A DNA stretch of 64,000 nt from Strobilurus pachycystidiatus (GCA_019915135.1 JAHLMK010000008.1:496001-560000); one strand, 5' to 3'; positions 10,166-24,500 are shown, counted from the first letter of the stretch. Numbers and translations are program-made. Notes: a model not told the origin generated them from the letters alone.

Positions 10166-13100
10166 CTACCGCTTAGCATAACGGAGGAATCGTGAGGCGA
10201 CAATGGTCGCACAGACGTTGAAAACTGAAAGATAGATATGAGCCTGTCTATCTTTAGGAAGGATATCGTGGAAGAGATCATACCGAAGAAAGCAAAGAGG
10301 ATGAATATGTTCCGCCATCTGTCTCCAAAGCTGATGTTCAGCGGTGTGTAGAACTCGTCACCGACAGCATATTGGCAGTACCGGCATGCCTCGGTTGCAT
10401 TCGGGTTGTCGAGATAACCTCCGTAGTAGCCAATGAAGTCCTTTGCCCATTGCGTACATGTCTCGCCAGATGGCGGGTCGAAGACGATGAATTCATCGGC
10501 TTTGCATGTAATGACAAGACCGCTACAGAGGACCATAAGAGGCGTGTTCGAGAGATACGAGAGCAGCAACTTACTGAAGTTCAGTGGCGACCATGGCTGA
10601 CATACTCCAGGTGAAGGGGTTGAAATAATACAACCAGTCTCTCCAGAACGTGATCATTGTTGGGTACGGAATCGTTACGCCACAGAAAGTCACAAGCACC
10701 AGAGACAGGAAGGGGTTGAACAATACCGCTACTTGGACACTAGGCGACAAGGCAGCGACGAGTTGGCCGAGCGATACACCGAACAGGAAGATGAACAAGA
10801 GAACCAGTAGTTGGAATCCGTTTCCATTTGAGCCCGCGCTGCCATTTCCGTAGCCAGTGGGATAAATCTAAGCAAGGTAGGTGAGATATGTGAGACTTAT
10901 CAAGAGATAGGCATACCATAAGAACCCAGTAAACTATCCCACACATAATGTTGTAAGGCACCTCCCCAATGAGCTGACCGATGGCGAAAACATACGGCGA
11001 GTATATGCGACTCGAGGATTCTACATCATCCGTCAGTACCACCGTTTTCGCGACAGACGTGTAGGCTTACCTCGAATGAAAACTCTCCGATTCATGATGA
11101 ACAACGGTTCAATTTGCGTCATGACGATAACTGGCAGGATAGTCACCCAGAACCTGAGCATTGTCATTAGTAAAATAGCAGGCATACTACGATGAGATAC
11201 TTACATGCTGAACACTCGAAACTGTAGGTCGCGAACACTCTGGCCTAAGCTCAAGAATGACAAGGAGACGAACAACGATATGAATGCGACGACGAAGAGA
11301 CGCGTGAAAATGTAGTCGGGTGACCGCCAGAGCGCAACGTTGTTGCGGTAGACAACTTGTTTGAGTTGATACAACATAGGAGTAGCGACTGGACAACCGT
11401 AAGCCTTGCACAAGTGTGGGATTGAACATGATACTCACAGGTGCTCAATGACTTCTGGTCGGCCTCAGGAATCGCTAAACCCTTGGCCTTGATCGCGTCG
11501 ATTTCCTTACGAACCACTTGGTACTCTGGAGACTCAAGCCAGACATCCTTCCAGTCCTTGTCTCCTACGCGTGGGCTCACCCCAGCACCGATAGCTTCGA
11601 GCATGTATTCGGCAGCGTTGACGTTGCCCGGGCAAACTGCGCCATGACGAGCAAAGTATTCACGAAGGACGTGGGAATCCGCGCCAATGTCACCAAAGTA
11701 GACAGTCTCACCGCCGCGCTCAAGCAGGAGGAGACGGTCAAAACTCTCGAAAAGGAGCGAAGAGGGCTGGTGAATGGTACAAAGAATGGCCTGTCCCTGG
11801 TCAGCGAGTTTCCTCAGAAAACGAACAAGATTCCATGCGCTTTGGGCGTCCAGGCCAGAAGTGGGCTCGTCCAAGAACAACAGGAGTTCGGGCTTGCTGG
11901 CAAGTTCGACACCGATTGTCAAACGTTTGCGAGCCTCGACGTTCAGTGTCATGACCAAAGCTTCAGACAAGTCCTGCAATTCTAAGAGCTCGAGCATCTC
12001 TTCGACGTAAGCGTCCTTATCCTCGCGGGACACCTCAAACGGCTGGCGGAGGTACGCTGAGAATCGCATAGCCTCACGGACGGTAGCTGTCCCCTCGTGG
12101 ACATCCATTTGTTCGGCTTAGTGGCATGTCAGATCGGGTGGCCTCACAAACGAGTATTTGACGCACCATACGCCGTTCCGCGGGCAAAGTCAGAGGTCAA
12201 GGGACGACCATCGACTAATACGTCTCCAGTGATGACACCAATGTTCTTCCTTTGTGCGAGGACATCCAAACACGTCGTCTTTCCAGCACCACTGGCACCC
12301 ATGAGTGCAGTAAGCGTGCCAGGCTTAACGAAGCCATACACATCGTGCAATAGGCGGCGCGTACCACCGGGCACCGGAACAGTGTAGTTGAGCTTCTCCC
12401 AGGTGAAAGTCTTTCGGTGGCTTGTGCTAACCTGAGGTGTCAACACGGCAGAAAGTGAGAGCGCGGAAACGAGACGAACCTGACAGCGGCCGTCATTTCG
12501 CTAGCAGTGTCCTTCTCAGGCTTGCCTTCCATAGCTTTGGCCTTGGCCTCCTCGATCGCCTTCGCAGAGGCAGCCCGACGTTCCCGAAGCTTCTCGTTCA
12601 ACTTCTTGGTCTCTTCAGTCTCGCGAGCGTAGACGTTGATGCTCATGTCAACAATGGTTTGCTAATCATAGTTGAGCAAACGGTCAAAAAAAAACTAAGA
12701 AAAGTAAACGCACAGGGAAGAACTCCAGCGCGATGACTTGAGTGAGTTGGAACGCGACCATGAACACAAGCAGGACGATCAGATTTTGCTTCCAGAGATC
12801 AGAGGCATGCAAAGAGAAGCCGCTGTCGATGTACGCCTCTCCGGTGACAATCTCGCTACCGACCGAAGCACCGAAGATGGTGCACACTTGGTTTGGACCA
12901 AGATTGTCTCTTTGAAGAGAAGTCAGAGATGACCAGCAGTGGACCGTCTGGACGGAGACTTACGGATAAGTCGACATTCCGGGACCATTGCGGGGAACGA
13001 TGTAGTTGCCATCGCAGGTCATCTGAACGTCCATGAGGAAAACGGACAGTGATGCGAAAGGACAGGACGAGTACCGAAATGCGCATGAACTCGTTCTCCA

Positions 13101-15764
13101 TGCATCCTTGCCACCCGTAAGAAACTGGGTTGAGGTAGTACTACAAACGTGAGTCGCCGGAATGAATATCGATTCGGTGTGACTTACAATCCAGAACAAC
13201 CAGCGCTTCATGCTGTCCACGGGAATCATGTAACCCGAGTATTCGACGCTAGGAACCCCCATGAACTCCGAGAACGGAAAGAGGTTAAAAGACTCACAAG
13301 TTAGGAATGAAGAAGGTCGCAATTCGGAAAGCCACATCGAAGTTCTTGCATAACAATCCAAATGTCCTGAAAAACCCTTGCATGGCTAAGTACGCCACAT
13401 AGTTGAACAGATGGAACGTGAAGAATCCGCCGGCAGACCGGTTGAGGTTGGTCATGAAGTACACCACGATGTTGAAGATAAGGATTCGTGTGGCGGAGAA
13501 CGGGAGATCAGCGAGAGTATTTCCTAGAGCGACAGCAGCAGGGCGATACATGCTGTAGTTGGTCTGTTTCTTGAGAATGGGACGCCCGAGCATTTGCATG
13601 GGCATTTCACCAAATGCATCGAGACATGTTGTCAACAAGGCAGCAAAAATGAGACTGGACGTAAACAGATATTAGAAACTAAAACGATGTCAATATCATT
13701 ACATACCCGCCACGAGTGAAAGCGCCGGCAGAAGTGAGTGGTTGGCCAAAGTACGCGCCTCCAATAACGAAGGCGAGAATCTATAACGACAGGCTCGGAT
13801 CAAATGTTTTGAGAAGAGAGTCTGTACGCACAGTTGACAACGAAAAACTGGTAATCAACTGAAACTTATCCTGCAGCTTTTTCTGGAACTCGCGTTTAGC
13901 CAGAGCCCGAATTTGCCCGGACAAGCCCAACGTATAAGGACTCTTCTTCGAAACTCCCTTCTTCTTGTCAGCGACAACGGCATGTCGGAATGCTTCCTGA
14001 TCTGCCTTTTCAGTGCTCATGTGGATATTATACTTCCCCAATGAGTCCCGCATGTCCACGCCCGTCGGGGAGGTCAAAAAGGCGGCTTCAAGAGCCTCTG
14101 GTGTGCATGGTACATCACGGGACGACCGACCAGGAGAGAATTGGCGCTCATTAGGATCCGTGCAGCCAGTAAGATAATCCGGAGTACTCTGGCGTGGGAG
14201 GGATTTGTAGCCGAGGTTCTCGAAGTAAGCGCGGGCCTCTTTGGGTGGCCCGTAGTACACTTGCCGCCCTTGATCGAGAACGAGGACCTTGTCAAAGAGG
14301 TCATAGATACCTTCGAGTGAACGTTAGCGCCCACGAGGCGACAAACAGAGCGATCAACGCGCATACCTTCACCGGCTTGATACAGGGAGACAAAGGTGGT
14401 CTGACCAAGCACGTCGGTCATGATACGGAGACTCTTTGCGAAATCCAAAGCCGTGGAAGCATCCAAACCACGGGTCGAGTTGTCCCAGGCTTGAACACGA
14501 GCACGAGTTGCCATCATCTCCGCAATACTCACGCGTTTGCGCTCTCCACCAGAAACTCCCCGGACAAATTCATCGCCGACAAGGGTCTGCCGAGTATGGG
14601 AAATGTTCAGCATTTTCAGGAGTGTCGCCAGAACTTCTTCGTTGAAGTCATGTTTGGTTACCCCAGGGAGACGACCGTTGGGACCGGGTGTTTTCCTACA
14701 CCGATATCGTTAGCTGAGGATACCGCGGCGCCAGAGAGTCATATAAACTTACGTGGAGAGCGCGAATTCGAGTGTCTGCGCAACGGTCAAAGTCGCGATA
14801 TGTCTATCATCTGCGGCGGCTTGGATCAGGGATAGTATGAACCTGGTGAGGGAAATCATATACCTTCCTCATTATAGACCACTTCACCCTTGTAGTATTT
14901 AGCCATTTCAGCAGCACCCATGCCGGCATACAGGACATTGCCCGAGACATTCGCGTATCCGTCCCGCTGGTTCGTGACTGTTTTGAGAAACGTCGTACAA
15001 CCAGAACCGGGGCAGCCGAGGACGAGACACATTTCGCCTGGCTTGAGAACGCCGGACGACCTGCGGCACTCCATGTCAGTCAAGTATCGGATCAAGATGT
15101 GGCGGCATACTTATGGAGAATTGGGCGTGTCTCGAGTTTCTTCGTTGGAAAGAGTGGGGCGATGAGGCTCCATATGAAGAGAAAAGGCGTAATGAAGAAG
15201 TCGATGATCGCGCCTGCGAAGATGTACGTCCATGAGATTTGGACAGATGAATGAAAGACGTGTGAACGAACCGCCAAAAGTGCCCACATAAATCTGTAAG
15301 ATTAGATTGAGCAATGATAAGAGGCTTTGGCACCGAACGAGCTTACTTTGCTATCAGCGCTGCCGATGACCTCAACTTGGAGGTCTTCCCAGGTCACGCC
15401 GACATGCTGTGGGAAGGCTGTCAACACCGATCGCCGAATACGACGCGACGGAGCACACCTTATGCTTGATCCCCGCGCCCTGGTGCGCATCGTTGGACGA
15501 TGTAAGGTATTCTCGAAGGTCAAAATGATCCAACTCCTCCGAGTCCGCATCACCCTTTTCGACATCCTTCTCTCCCTGGAGCGTCTGTTGCCAGTGTGCG
15601 CGCTCCCCCGCTTCCGAGCGCGCCGTCAGCATCCGGGAAAGCGCGTTGAACTCTTTTTCAGCCCTTTCAACGTTGACACCAGCATCGACACTTCGCGAAG
15701 AGCCGGATTGGGGCATGTATTCCTCGTCGTTCAGTGTGGCGGCGTCGCCGGGGGTCTCAGCCAT
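10166..15764 (-). CDS. PDR-type (full-size ABCG) ABC multidrug transporter
   Basis: Plasma-membrane ATP-driven efflux pump for lipophilic toxins and drugs, in the reverse NBD-TMD-NBD-TMD order of the fungal PDR family. Starts [17 protein letters not shown] with an acidic N-terminus. NBD1 has the PDR-type Walker [13 protein letters not shown], signature [13 protein letters not shown] and the degenerate Walker B region [16 protein letters not shown]2 has Walker [13 protein letters not shown], the PDR-type variant signature [15 protein letters not shown], Walker [14 protein letters not shown] and switch His in CTIHQPSS. Membrane segments follow each NBD. The extracellular CxxC block [13 protein letters not shown] before the last helix is typical. 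A final intron joins FAFF to [23 protein letters not shown] at 10166, so the true end is inside, not at, the longer open frame. About fifteen short introns are implied. Substrate unknown. Confidence 0.93.
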
Positions 15765-15825
15765 AAGCGTCGCTGAGATGGGAACAGGGCAGACAGGGCA
15801 TTCGCTGCAATGAAAGCACGCAGGC

Positions 15826-15831
15826 TTTATA
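15826..15831 (-). promoter_or_regulatory. TATA box of the ABC transporter gene
   Basis: TATAAA on the minus strand, about 62 bases upstream of the chosen ATG at 15764. It supports that start over an earlier in-frame ATG at about 15896, which lies upstream of this box. Confidence 0.4.
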
Positions 15832-16889
15832 GATGTCCGTCTATCCGGAAATTTACATAGTGGATTGGTAAGGCGAAAAACTGGGCGGGCTACCATCGGA
15901 GCCGGGCCGAGTTTCTGAGTCAGATCGGCTCAAGAGCCTCGGTCGATGCCATGACGCATGGGTCGTTTCCGTCGTCTTGTTCGTCTTCTGTATATCACTA
16001 GTGGCTTCATTGTTAACTTATACCTTTCGCGTTCTTTTCTCCCGTACCTTCACCCAAGTATTGGGCTTTCCAACCTGAAGGTTTGCCTCTTTGTGGGAAG
16101 GACGCAAAATGAGGGCAATCAAGGGATTCACTGTCAGAGGACCAAACCAACCGGCGGAACCGACCCTGGGACGGCTTTCTCCGAGCCTTGGTTCATGAGC
16201 CAGTTCATGAGCCGTACTCACGTACGCCGTACAGCTTCAATGCTGACTGACGTTTGGCTGCAATACTACCACTACCACTAAAACGTTCAAAAGCCTACGT
16301 CGAGCCTACAGGGTGTCCAATCCGATTTGCGACATTGAAGCTCGATAAGAAGGAATACCAATTTGGAAGGTTTATAAGTTGTTTATCAACCATCCTGTAT
16401 GCGTAGTAAGCAAAGCCTAATTCCCGTCAGGCTCGCGATATTAGTAGGCAACATGTAGGAAACATCTGTGATTCAATTTGAATCCACTGCAGTGATCCGA
16501 AGGTGCAGCTCTCTCTGAGTACTACTATGTTTACTCCGATACATGTTTTGCACAGTCTGCATTGACGCAAATCGACATCTCGTTCTGAAGGCTTAGGGCT
16601 ATCATTGCCGGGCGGCTAGGCCCCGGATACTCCACGACGTGCAAGTAAGTGAGCGCCAACACTCCGATTCGCACTAATACTCCGATTCGCACTGAGTGGC
16701 CAATGTGATATGAGATGCTCAGTGGTTGGATCACTGTCAGTGAAACCCTCTCTTTTGGGCGCTGAGAGCGTTGGTCGGCCTTGCACCTATGGTCGCGTCA
16801 AGAGCGCGTCCCCGACCGTGAGATTGCTGACACATCATCCTAGAATGGCAAGATGATACGGGTCTGTGCGCTTGCCTGCTACTTTCATC
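15832..16889. other. Intergenic region (divergent ABC transporter / SSP120-like)
   Basis: No convincing coding frame. It holds one direct repeat (see 16661-16693) and presumably both promoters. Confidence 0.45.
16661..16693. repeat. Two tandem copies of a 15-base word, period 18
   Basis: ACTCCGATTCGCACT occurs at 16661-16675 and again at 16679-16693, separated by AAT. It lies about 200 bases upstream of the SSP120-like start and could be a repeated transcription factor site or a local duplication. Confidence 0.8.
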
Positions 16890-18196
16890 ATGAAGTCGTT
16901 GCTGTGGGTTCCGCTCTTTTCAACATACGCGTACCGCGCCATGGCGCACGGTGGCCACGAGCACGATGGCCCCGCCGAGGGAGAGTCGATGAAGGCATAC
17001 GCCGAGCGACACGTACGTCCCATGCATCCAATGATGCGCCCAGCTAATATCTGCGCCATAGATGGCCTCGGAGCATCATATGCAAGCATAATGCCTACTT
17101 CAAGAGCACCAGAATCTCATCCTTCCATAGAGAGGCCTTTGACCTTCCCAGTTTCTTCCAGCTTCACGACCTGAACCGGTGCGTATGCACGCCCACTTTA
17201 TCGCTATCCTTTGCCTGAACGTCTGCACAGTGATGGAGTATGGGACAAGGAGGAGATAGAGGCCATCTACGGCGTTCATCACATCTACTCGCAGAAGAAG
17301 TCGAAAGTAACATCGCTCCATTGCTCAACATGGTGACGGTGTTAAGTGTCTTTCTAGGATGATATCGAACACATGCAGAAGGCCGACACCATCGTCAAAG
17401 TCGTTCTCGACCGCATGGACAAGGACAGAGACAACAAGATAACCGTGCAAGAGTTCCAGGCGGTCGGCCTCGAGGGCCTACCTAATTTCGACAACCTAGG
17501 AGCGGAAGGACACCACTACGATATCGAGAGCGGTACGTCCTCAGTTCCGCAATGAACGCGTGCTGACCGCCACCTCCTTCTTCCAGAATTCTTTCTCCAT
17601 CACGAAGAACAGTTCCACTCAACGCCCGAAACGCAAACCGACGAGTCTTACACGCATCCCGAGGACTTGGAGCACTTTGCGCACCACGAGCAGATCGAGC
17701 TGAAAGAGGCAGAGAAGGAGGCTGTGTACCAGGGCATTTCAGTTGAAGAGGTGTTGGCGTCGCACGAATCTGAGGACGAGCACGTCGAGGCGCAGCAGGC
17801 CGGCACACAGCAAGAGCCTGTGCTTGCAGCCCACCCGCACGATGACATGCACGTAAAGCCCAACGAGCCAAAGGAGCCGCCAAAGCAGAAGATTCAAAGG
17901 GTCACTCCTCCGGAAAAACAGGATCCATCAATCAAGTACTCTACCGCCAAGTCGGAAGCGCAGGGGAAAAGCGAATGGGGATCAGGCGACGATGGTTACC
18001 TACCTCCATCAAATCCTAGCGACAAGATGCGGTGAGCTTTGAGCCGACTCATTCCGGTAGGCGTACTCATAATCGCGTTGCACAGGAAGAACATGCCATA
18101 CAAGGTAATGCAACTTCTTCTTTATTTCACTAGAGCTCTAAGATTGACCAGGGACGAATGCAGTACAAGTTCAAGCGTAACTGGAACGACTTCTAG
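16890..18196 (+). CDS. SSP120-like EF-hand protein of the secretory pathway
   Basis: Resembles yeast Ssp120 and nucleobindins, soluble calcium-binding proteins of the ER/Golgi lumen. The N-terminus MKSLLWVPLFSTYAYRAMAH reads as a signal peptide, followed by a His-rich GGHEHDGPAEGES. EF-hand 1 is LHDLNRDGVWDKEEIEAIYG and EF-hand 2 is DRMDKDRDNKITVQEFQAV, both with good calcium loops. The family block EFFLHHEEQFHSTPE follows, then a charged coiled stretch and a C-terminus KNMPYKYKFKRNWNDF. Introns are at 17013-17061, 17082-17130, 17179-17230, 17307-17357 and further on; the second uses a GC donor (GCAAGC...CCATAG) needed to join MASEHHI to EAFDLPSFFQLHDL. The start at 16890 gives the cleanest signal peptide; an in-frame ATG lies 24 bases upstream. 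Confidence 0.85.
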
Positions 18197-18513
18197 TTAT
18201 ATGTCCTACTTACCGGTCTGCACATGTATATTCATCTTCTTTGGCCCCATCGTGGATCGTCTTCCCTGTCATATCCTCGACTCGGTCATCTTCAGACTTG
18301 ACTCCGGAGAGACTGAGACGCGCTACCGCTCGAAGACACCAGAGCCTCTAATCCAAGGACTCGAATATATCTGTGGAGATTACCTATTCAATTGCGTCCG
18401 CGCAAAACATCTACACCAGATCTATCCAGACAAAAGAACAAGGTATCGTAAAAAGGTATCAATACAGGTGTTGTATGCTAGGTAATAGTGTTAATGCGTG
18501 TAGTCGTAACCGT
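18197..18513. other. Convergent 3' intergenic (SSP120-like / DOP1)
   Basis: Short space between two convergent genes; it presumably holds both 3' UTRs. Nothing else seen. Confidence 0.45.
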
Positions 18514-21500
18514 TTACCGTCCATCGAATAAATCGTCCATGATCCCTTTCTCTATCGCCTCCCAGTCTACATTACCTCCGCTCGCGTACACACTCTCATA
18601 CGATGCTATACTGACATTAGAGAAAAAGATGCTTAAGTCCCGGATGCTCTCTATTTGGCGCACGCTGTTCAGCAGAGGCCGTCGCATACCGTGGACGACC
18701 GATTCGTGCCCTGTTGGCGATATGCTGCCATTGTGGGATTCAGACTGTACAATGGGTAGAGGGAGGCGTTGAGAGAACATCGCCTCATACGGGGAACACG
18801 ACTACGCACCCTTGGTAGACTTCCCACAACCTCGGCCAGTTGATCCAGCATGGCCGCTGGTGTCCAGTTATTCGGTCGATAAATCGCATCGACAGTATCT
18901 GTGATGAATATCCACTGATGGCTGTATGGACTTGAGTAACGTTCCGAGCATCGGAAAATCAACCCTCTTACATCTGGAATTCCTCCGTTTGTAACACAAA
19001 CAGCAGGTCGAGGCATTTACATGCTGACAGAATTAATTGCAAGTCTTCGGAACCATCTGGCGGTGGGTTCGTCATGATTTGATCGAATAGCCGATACTGG
19101 TTCGTGGTTCAGTTCGCCTCCGTTTGAACTGCCAAGCACAGGTTTCGCAGACTCACCAACTCCGTGAGTACGACAGGCCAGAAACTCGTGAGATTGTGGG
19201 GTGACAGTCGGCACAGAAGTATACGTATGCACAGATAGACTTCGCTCAGCACGATCGGTGCCGTAACATTCTTGAAGATGTCCACGAGCTTTTCCTGTAT
19301 CGAAGGTAGCTGTGTGAGGAAGTGGTTCTTCTCGCCCGTGAATAGCACGAAGGAAAGTCTCCGGAGATTCAGAGATCGCAAAAGCATCTCATACTCCCGA
19401 TTGGTGAATATGTTGGTCGATGGTGCTGTTGCTACTTTGCCTGAACAGAAGGGGTTTAGTTGCTGGGAATCACAAGTCCATTAGCTGAGCATTCACCGAG
19501 CAATTCGGGAAATGCTGTTTTATCAGCATCGAACAGGGCTTTCACAACCGGCTTCCACTGGTTGGCAACTTCTGCACTGCCATTGAACAGGCGATTGTCA
19601 TTCAGTAACTCCGCGACAGGTGCCTTCCACGCCTTGAGAGCCGCTGGAATGCGGGACATCTCCTGTATCGTGGCCACAGTCGTCGAATCAACGTCCATCG
19701 GTCTAACATCCATCAGTGATAATTCATCGTCAGTGAGCTTGATGCGACATACCGTGACTTTCCTTTCATCGCTGGGTTGACAATATAGTACACGATATTG
19801 CTACATGCCGTAGATACTTTGTCATTATCGATGAGGAAGCGTCGTAGATGAGGAACACTTGATGACGCTATGAATTCATTGATCTGAATCACATCAGCAA
19901 ATGCTTGGAAGAACGTGCGGAAGGCATTACCTGGTTTATGAGCTCTGATGAAGACGGCAGTCGAGGAGTCTCAGGAGGCAGAGATGACACGCTGGCATTC
20001 TTTTCATCGAGCTTGCCATCTATGAAAAGGCCCGTTGTGGATGTTGTTGCATCTGAAACGAAAATTTGCGTACCAATCCTCGGAACAGGAGAATCTCGTC
20101 CATTGGCGCCAAGTGCGTCCTTGGCCGTTCGCCGTATCCAAGAACCCGAGTCGAAAGACCGTCCGACATACGTGATGCAAGAGTCAAGCAGTTTGCCATA
20201 AGCTTCCTGGTACCGCGTTAATGTCATCGATATGTGTAAGATCATGGGCGATTCACCTGGAGGTCCTTACGAATTCGTCTGTCCTCCACCGCAGTCGTCT
20301 GAGTTATTTTGTCCGCAAGAATAGTTAAGCATCTACATATGAGATGTCATGGATGGAAGTGATGTCGACTGTCGGACAACGTACCGTAATGTAGGATAGT
20401 TCTGTGGCTTGAAGTCCCTGCCGCTTCCGATGATATCTTTCGTCAACTGCAGGAATCTGGGCCAGACTTGCAGAGCTATTGGTCCCTCCAATCGTGCGAT
20501 GTACACCTCAAGAAACTTGAAAAGAGCACCGTCCGATCTATGGCAGTGACATGGTAAGTTATGTCAGGTAGGATATGAAACACGAACGTACAGTTCGGGA
20601 TTGATAGCCTGCTTCCTCGTCCTCTCCAGGCCAGATACACGCCATGATATGCTCTCGCACATCATGTGCACTGCGTTTTGAGCGTTCGATACCAGGACAT
20701 CGGTCAGTTCGAATGCAGAATTGGGACCTAGTGCTGGCCCCTGCACGAAAATGAATATCGTCACGGCAAGGTGCAACGGAGAGACTCGTACCCCGACATT
20801 CTTGTCCCAACATTCCACGATCGCCTCAAACACTTCAGCGGCCTGAACACGGAACAGGTGCTCCAAGACACGGCGGCACCGTAGCCGCACCCGCGTGAAT
20901 ATAAGGGCCAATGATTCATCTCGAGGTAACCGCGTTTCCTGTTCGGCCCATGTAGAGCCCCAAATTGAGTACAAAACGCGGACGGCCTCTTGTAAAGCCC
21001 GATATCCTGGTGAGCGGGGCTGAAGAAAGAGTAAGAATAGCGCTCTAGATACTGGGACACAAAGTGCTTACAGTTAATTGTTCTTCGGTGATTGCTTGTG
21101 GATTCTCGGAACTGAAAACGGTCGAAACGTAGCCGAGAAGCCCTCCAGAGTCCGTGGATTTGTCTCCAGCCGTTGCATCGTCGTCCTGGCTAGTCAAGTC
21201 GGACGTGTAAGCCAGGCTGAGCAGAACGAGCCGCTCGAGACCGTTCAGCAACATGACGAACTCCGCATCCGTGACCGACGATAATACGTCGTCATCGGAG
21301 TTCTGCGTCCTGAACGCCACCTGCATGATGTCGTCCAAAGCCGTCTGCAGCTGCTTGCATATACAGTCGTTGAGCGGCGTCACGACAGCCTGCAGGGCAG
21401 GTTGAAATTGGGGCACCGCCATCAGAATGAAATCCAGCCAGTGCTGCAGGATAGGTCTGTTGGTAGGAACAGAAATACCATCAACCAACGTCTGGATTAA

Positions 21501-24500
21501 CAGAGAATTGATGTTGTATCCTCTCGCAGGAGCATCTGACGGAATATCAACCGTCAGCTCCCCAAGCCGTTCGCCTTGTCGTGGTTTTGGTGCGAGTACC
21601 GGCCGTCTGTTTGTATCATCTTCGGCAGTCGAAGCTGAGATCAAAGAGTGGAGGACATGAAGCAGCTTGTTCTGCAAGTCGAGGCGTCCGAGGTGGACGC
21701 AGAAGTACAGCTTGCCAACGACAATAGCCTCGATCGATTCAACGAAGATCGTGTCAATTTCGCCGCGAGCAACGATTGTCTGTAAAAGCTCGACCGATGT
21801 TGTATGTATCACAGCATTGAGCGGCTGCATGGTTGGCGCCAAATTCTTGCTTGGCTCGGATTGAAGATACCTGCATGAAGGTCAGTCACCGTACATCAAG
21901 ACAAGGCGTCTACGTGCCGCAATAGAACCTCGACAAGGACCTCCAGATAGCTGGCTTCGGGATCGGGGAAACCAGCTGCAACACCGATAAGAATAAATCA
22001 AGCAGAATCGACAGTATGACAGACCGGACTCTACTCGTTGAACTAAGCCTGCGTGTTGTGACCGCTTGATAAAAGCACTTCGCGCCGTCTTTGCGAAACC
22101 CTGTCCACCGAATCGAATGATTGACAGTAGCATCTCCAGAAGATGATGCGTGTAACGTTGATCGAAAGGTCGCTCGTACAGGAATCCTCGAATCTCCTTA
22201 CCCCGCACCTTCATCGTGGTCAACGTACGACGAATCGTTGGGTCCAGTAATTCGAACATGATTGGGTCCAGTACCCTGCCCAAGCAATTAGAATGGATTG
22301 AGAAACCTGCAGCAATTCTACAATACCTCAAGTACGACTTGAGACTGCATCTCATCCAAGTCTCGCCGATTCGTTTGAGACTGGGTTCGTCGTTCTTGAG
22401 CGTGTCCAACACGATCATCATCGGCACTTTGAATCGGAACCCGGGCAACATGTTGTCCTCTGAGACCATGTAAGTAATCTGGAGAGTTCTGCAAGTGACC
22501 CGACAAACCAGTAAGCCTCCACAGGACACCAAATGCCTCGTAAGATTCCTGGATATTCCGTGATTCGGGTGATGTCAGGGTTTGAGCCAATATTGATTCA
22601 ACATGGGGCTTCTTTGTCGTGGCGTCCAAACTCCAGATAAGGCTCACAGAACGAGAATGGTACGGAGAGCAATCGGGGCGAAGATACCTCAGCAGCCTCG
22701 ATATCATCTTATACATCGTCGACCGGTCGTCGATGTGGATATTCGGATGCAAGGCCGGTGCTTGACAGAGTACAATAACGAGGTTCACAGTCCTGTCCAC
22801 GGTGGTAAAACTTGCACACTGAGAACGAGAAGTGAGCACAGATTTCTACGACTTGGCGCCGAGAACGAACCTCGAGTCCAAGACAGTCGAGCACCGTCGA
22901 GAGCCACTTTGCTGGGTTCCAATTGACTTTCATAACAGTTGTACCAAGCCGGCTAGCCAGTTTGTTCATGAGCAAGAGACATTGTCCAAGCGCCTCTCGT
23001 GCGCTTCTGGGCTTGGACCCAGTCATACCCTTGGAGAAAATGCTGGTCATGGAGCACAAGCTCTCAAATGAAGACGCGAAGGGAGTTGTGAATAAGCCAC
23101 TAGGGTTCACTGATGACTTCGGGGTGATACCATAAACCGCGCAAGCAAAGGCGTACGGCCCAGTAGTTTCTGTGATCTCCTTGGTCTCTTCTGTGGATTG
23201 TGGTCGCTGTAGGAGCGCAACATGTGGAACCTGGTGGATGATGAGTTCCAATAGTGATAGCGTTTCTTGTACGCATCGACTTGAAGGTGACTCTGCAGTC
23301 TGTAATCGGACCTAACGAGGTTCGTTAGATGAATGAAACAAAAACGGGGACCAATGTTTACATGCAATATATCGACAAGCGCCGCGAAGATGACAGGCAG
23401 GTGGACAGACTGAATATCCTCGTCTTGGGAGAAAGTTTTCAAGATGAACTTGGACAGGGCAATTGCCTAATTTGAATGTCAATCAGCGGGTTCAGGGTCG
23501 TTGATAAGGAGGGCGTACAGGACACTCCTCGGCGATTCCTAGAATCTCGTCGAATACGGCGGCCAAGACGTGTTTCCACAGTATCTGGGGTTCCACTGCC
23601 TCGTAAAGGGTACTGGCCGTCATCGTAACCTAACAAATCATTAAAGACGCGTCAGTTGAAGGTCGAACGACCTACATCCTCGGAGCCTTCTGGGTCAGCC
23701 TCGATGAGACCTTTGAGAGCTTTGAACGCATCAAATGCCAATACATCCGTGAGCGGTGCACCGATCTCCCATTTGTCCAATAGGGAGATGAATATCTTGA
23801 ACGGCCTTGACTCCGAATATTCTCCCGATGGTGAGTACATATCCTCATTCAAAGTCGTCCGGAGCAGCCCGAGGCAATTTGTGCGAAGATAAGTGATTTG
23901 AGTTTCCGGCTTTTCCTCTGGCCCTAGCAGCCATGTGTACAAGCGTCGATTGAGGGAGAGATCGCGCCTAAGGACGACAGAGACTGCCGCTTTCATAAGG
24001 ATAGTGCGATCGTCGACCTGGGCCTTCTTAAGAGCAGAGCCGTCTGATCGCAAGGATTGAACTAGGAGGTCAAGCGCCCCTCGTCGAACGAGGAGATTGT
24101 CGTCCTCCAACGCGGCGGCAAAGGCGCGGATCATGAGCCCGATATCTTGACCAACGATATCACTTATGTCCTCATCGCCAGTAAGGCGCGGAAGGCGGCG
24201 CGACAGTAGGTTGAGCGAGGTCCCTCGTCCCGACGGGGTAGTAAGCATGATGAGCCATATGTTCTGGAAGAAGAACGACTGGGACACGGCTCCGGAGAGG
24301 CGGTCCAGCAAACTCAGAACCTTGTAAACGGTTGAGTTGGGTGGCTGACGAGCGGGACCTCACACGCACCTTCTCGAAGAATTCGCCCGTCTCTTCTTCG
24401 AGGCCCGGCAACAGAGCGATGATGAATGACTTCATGACAGGTCGGAGGCCGTCCTGTAGCGGAAGGTAGTGCGTGTCATATAGGTTTAGGAGGGTAGGCT

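Noticed and set aside
14194..14835. Open frame of 213 codons on the plus strand
   Set aside because: Antisense to the first nucleotide-binding domain of the ABC transporter.
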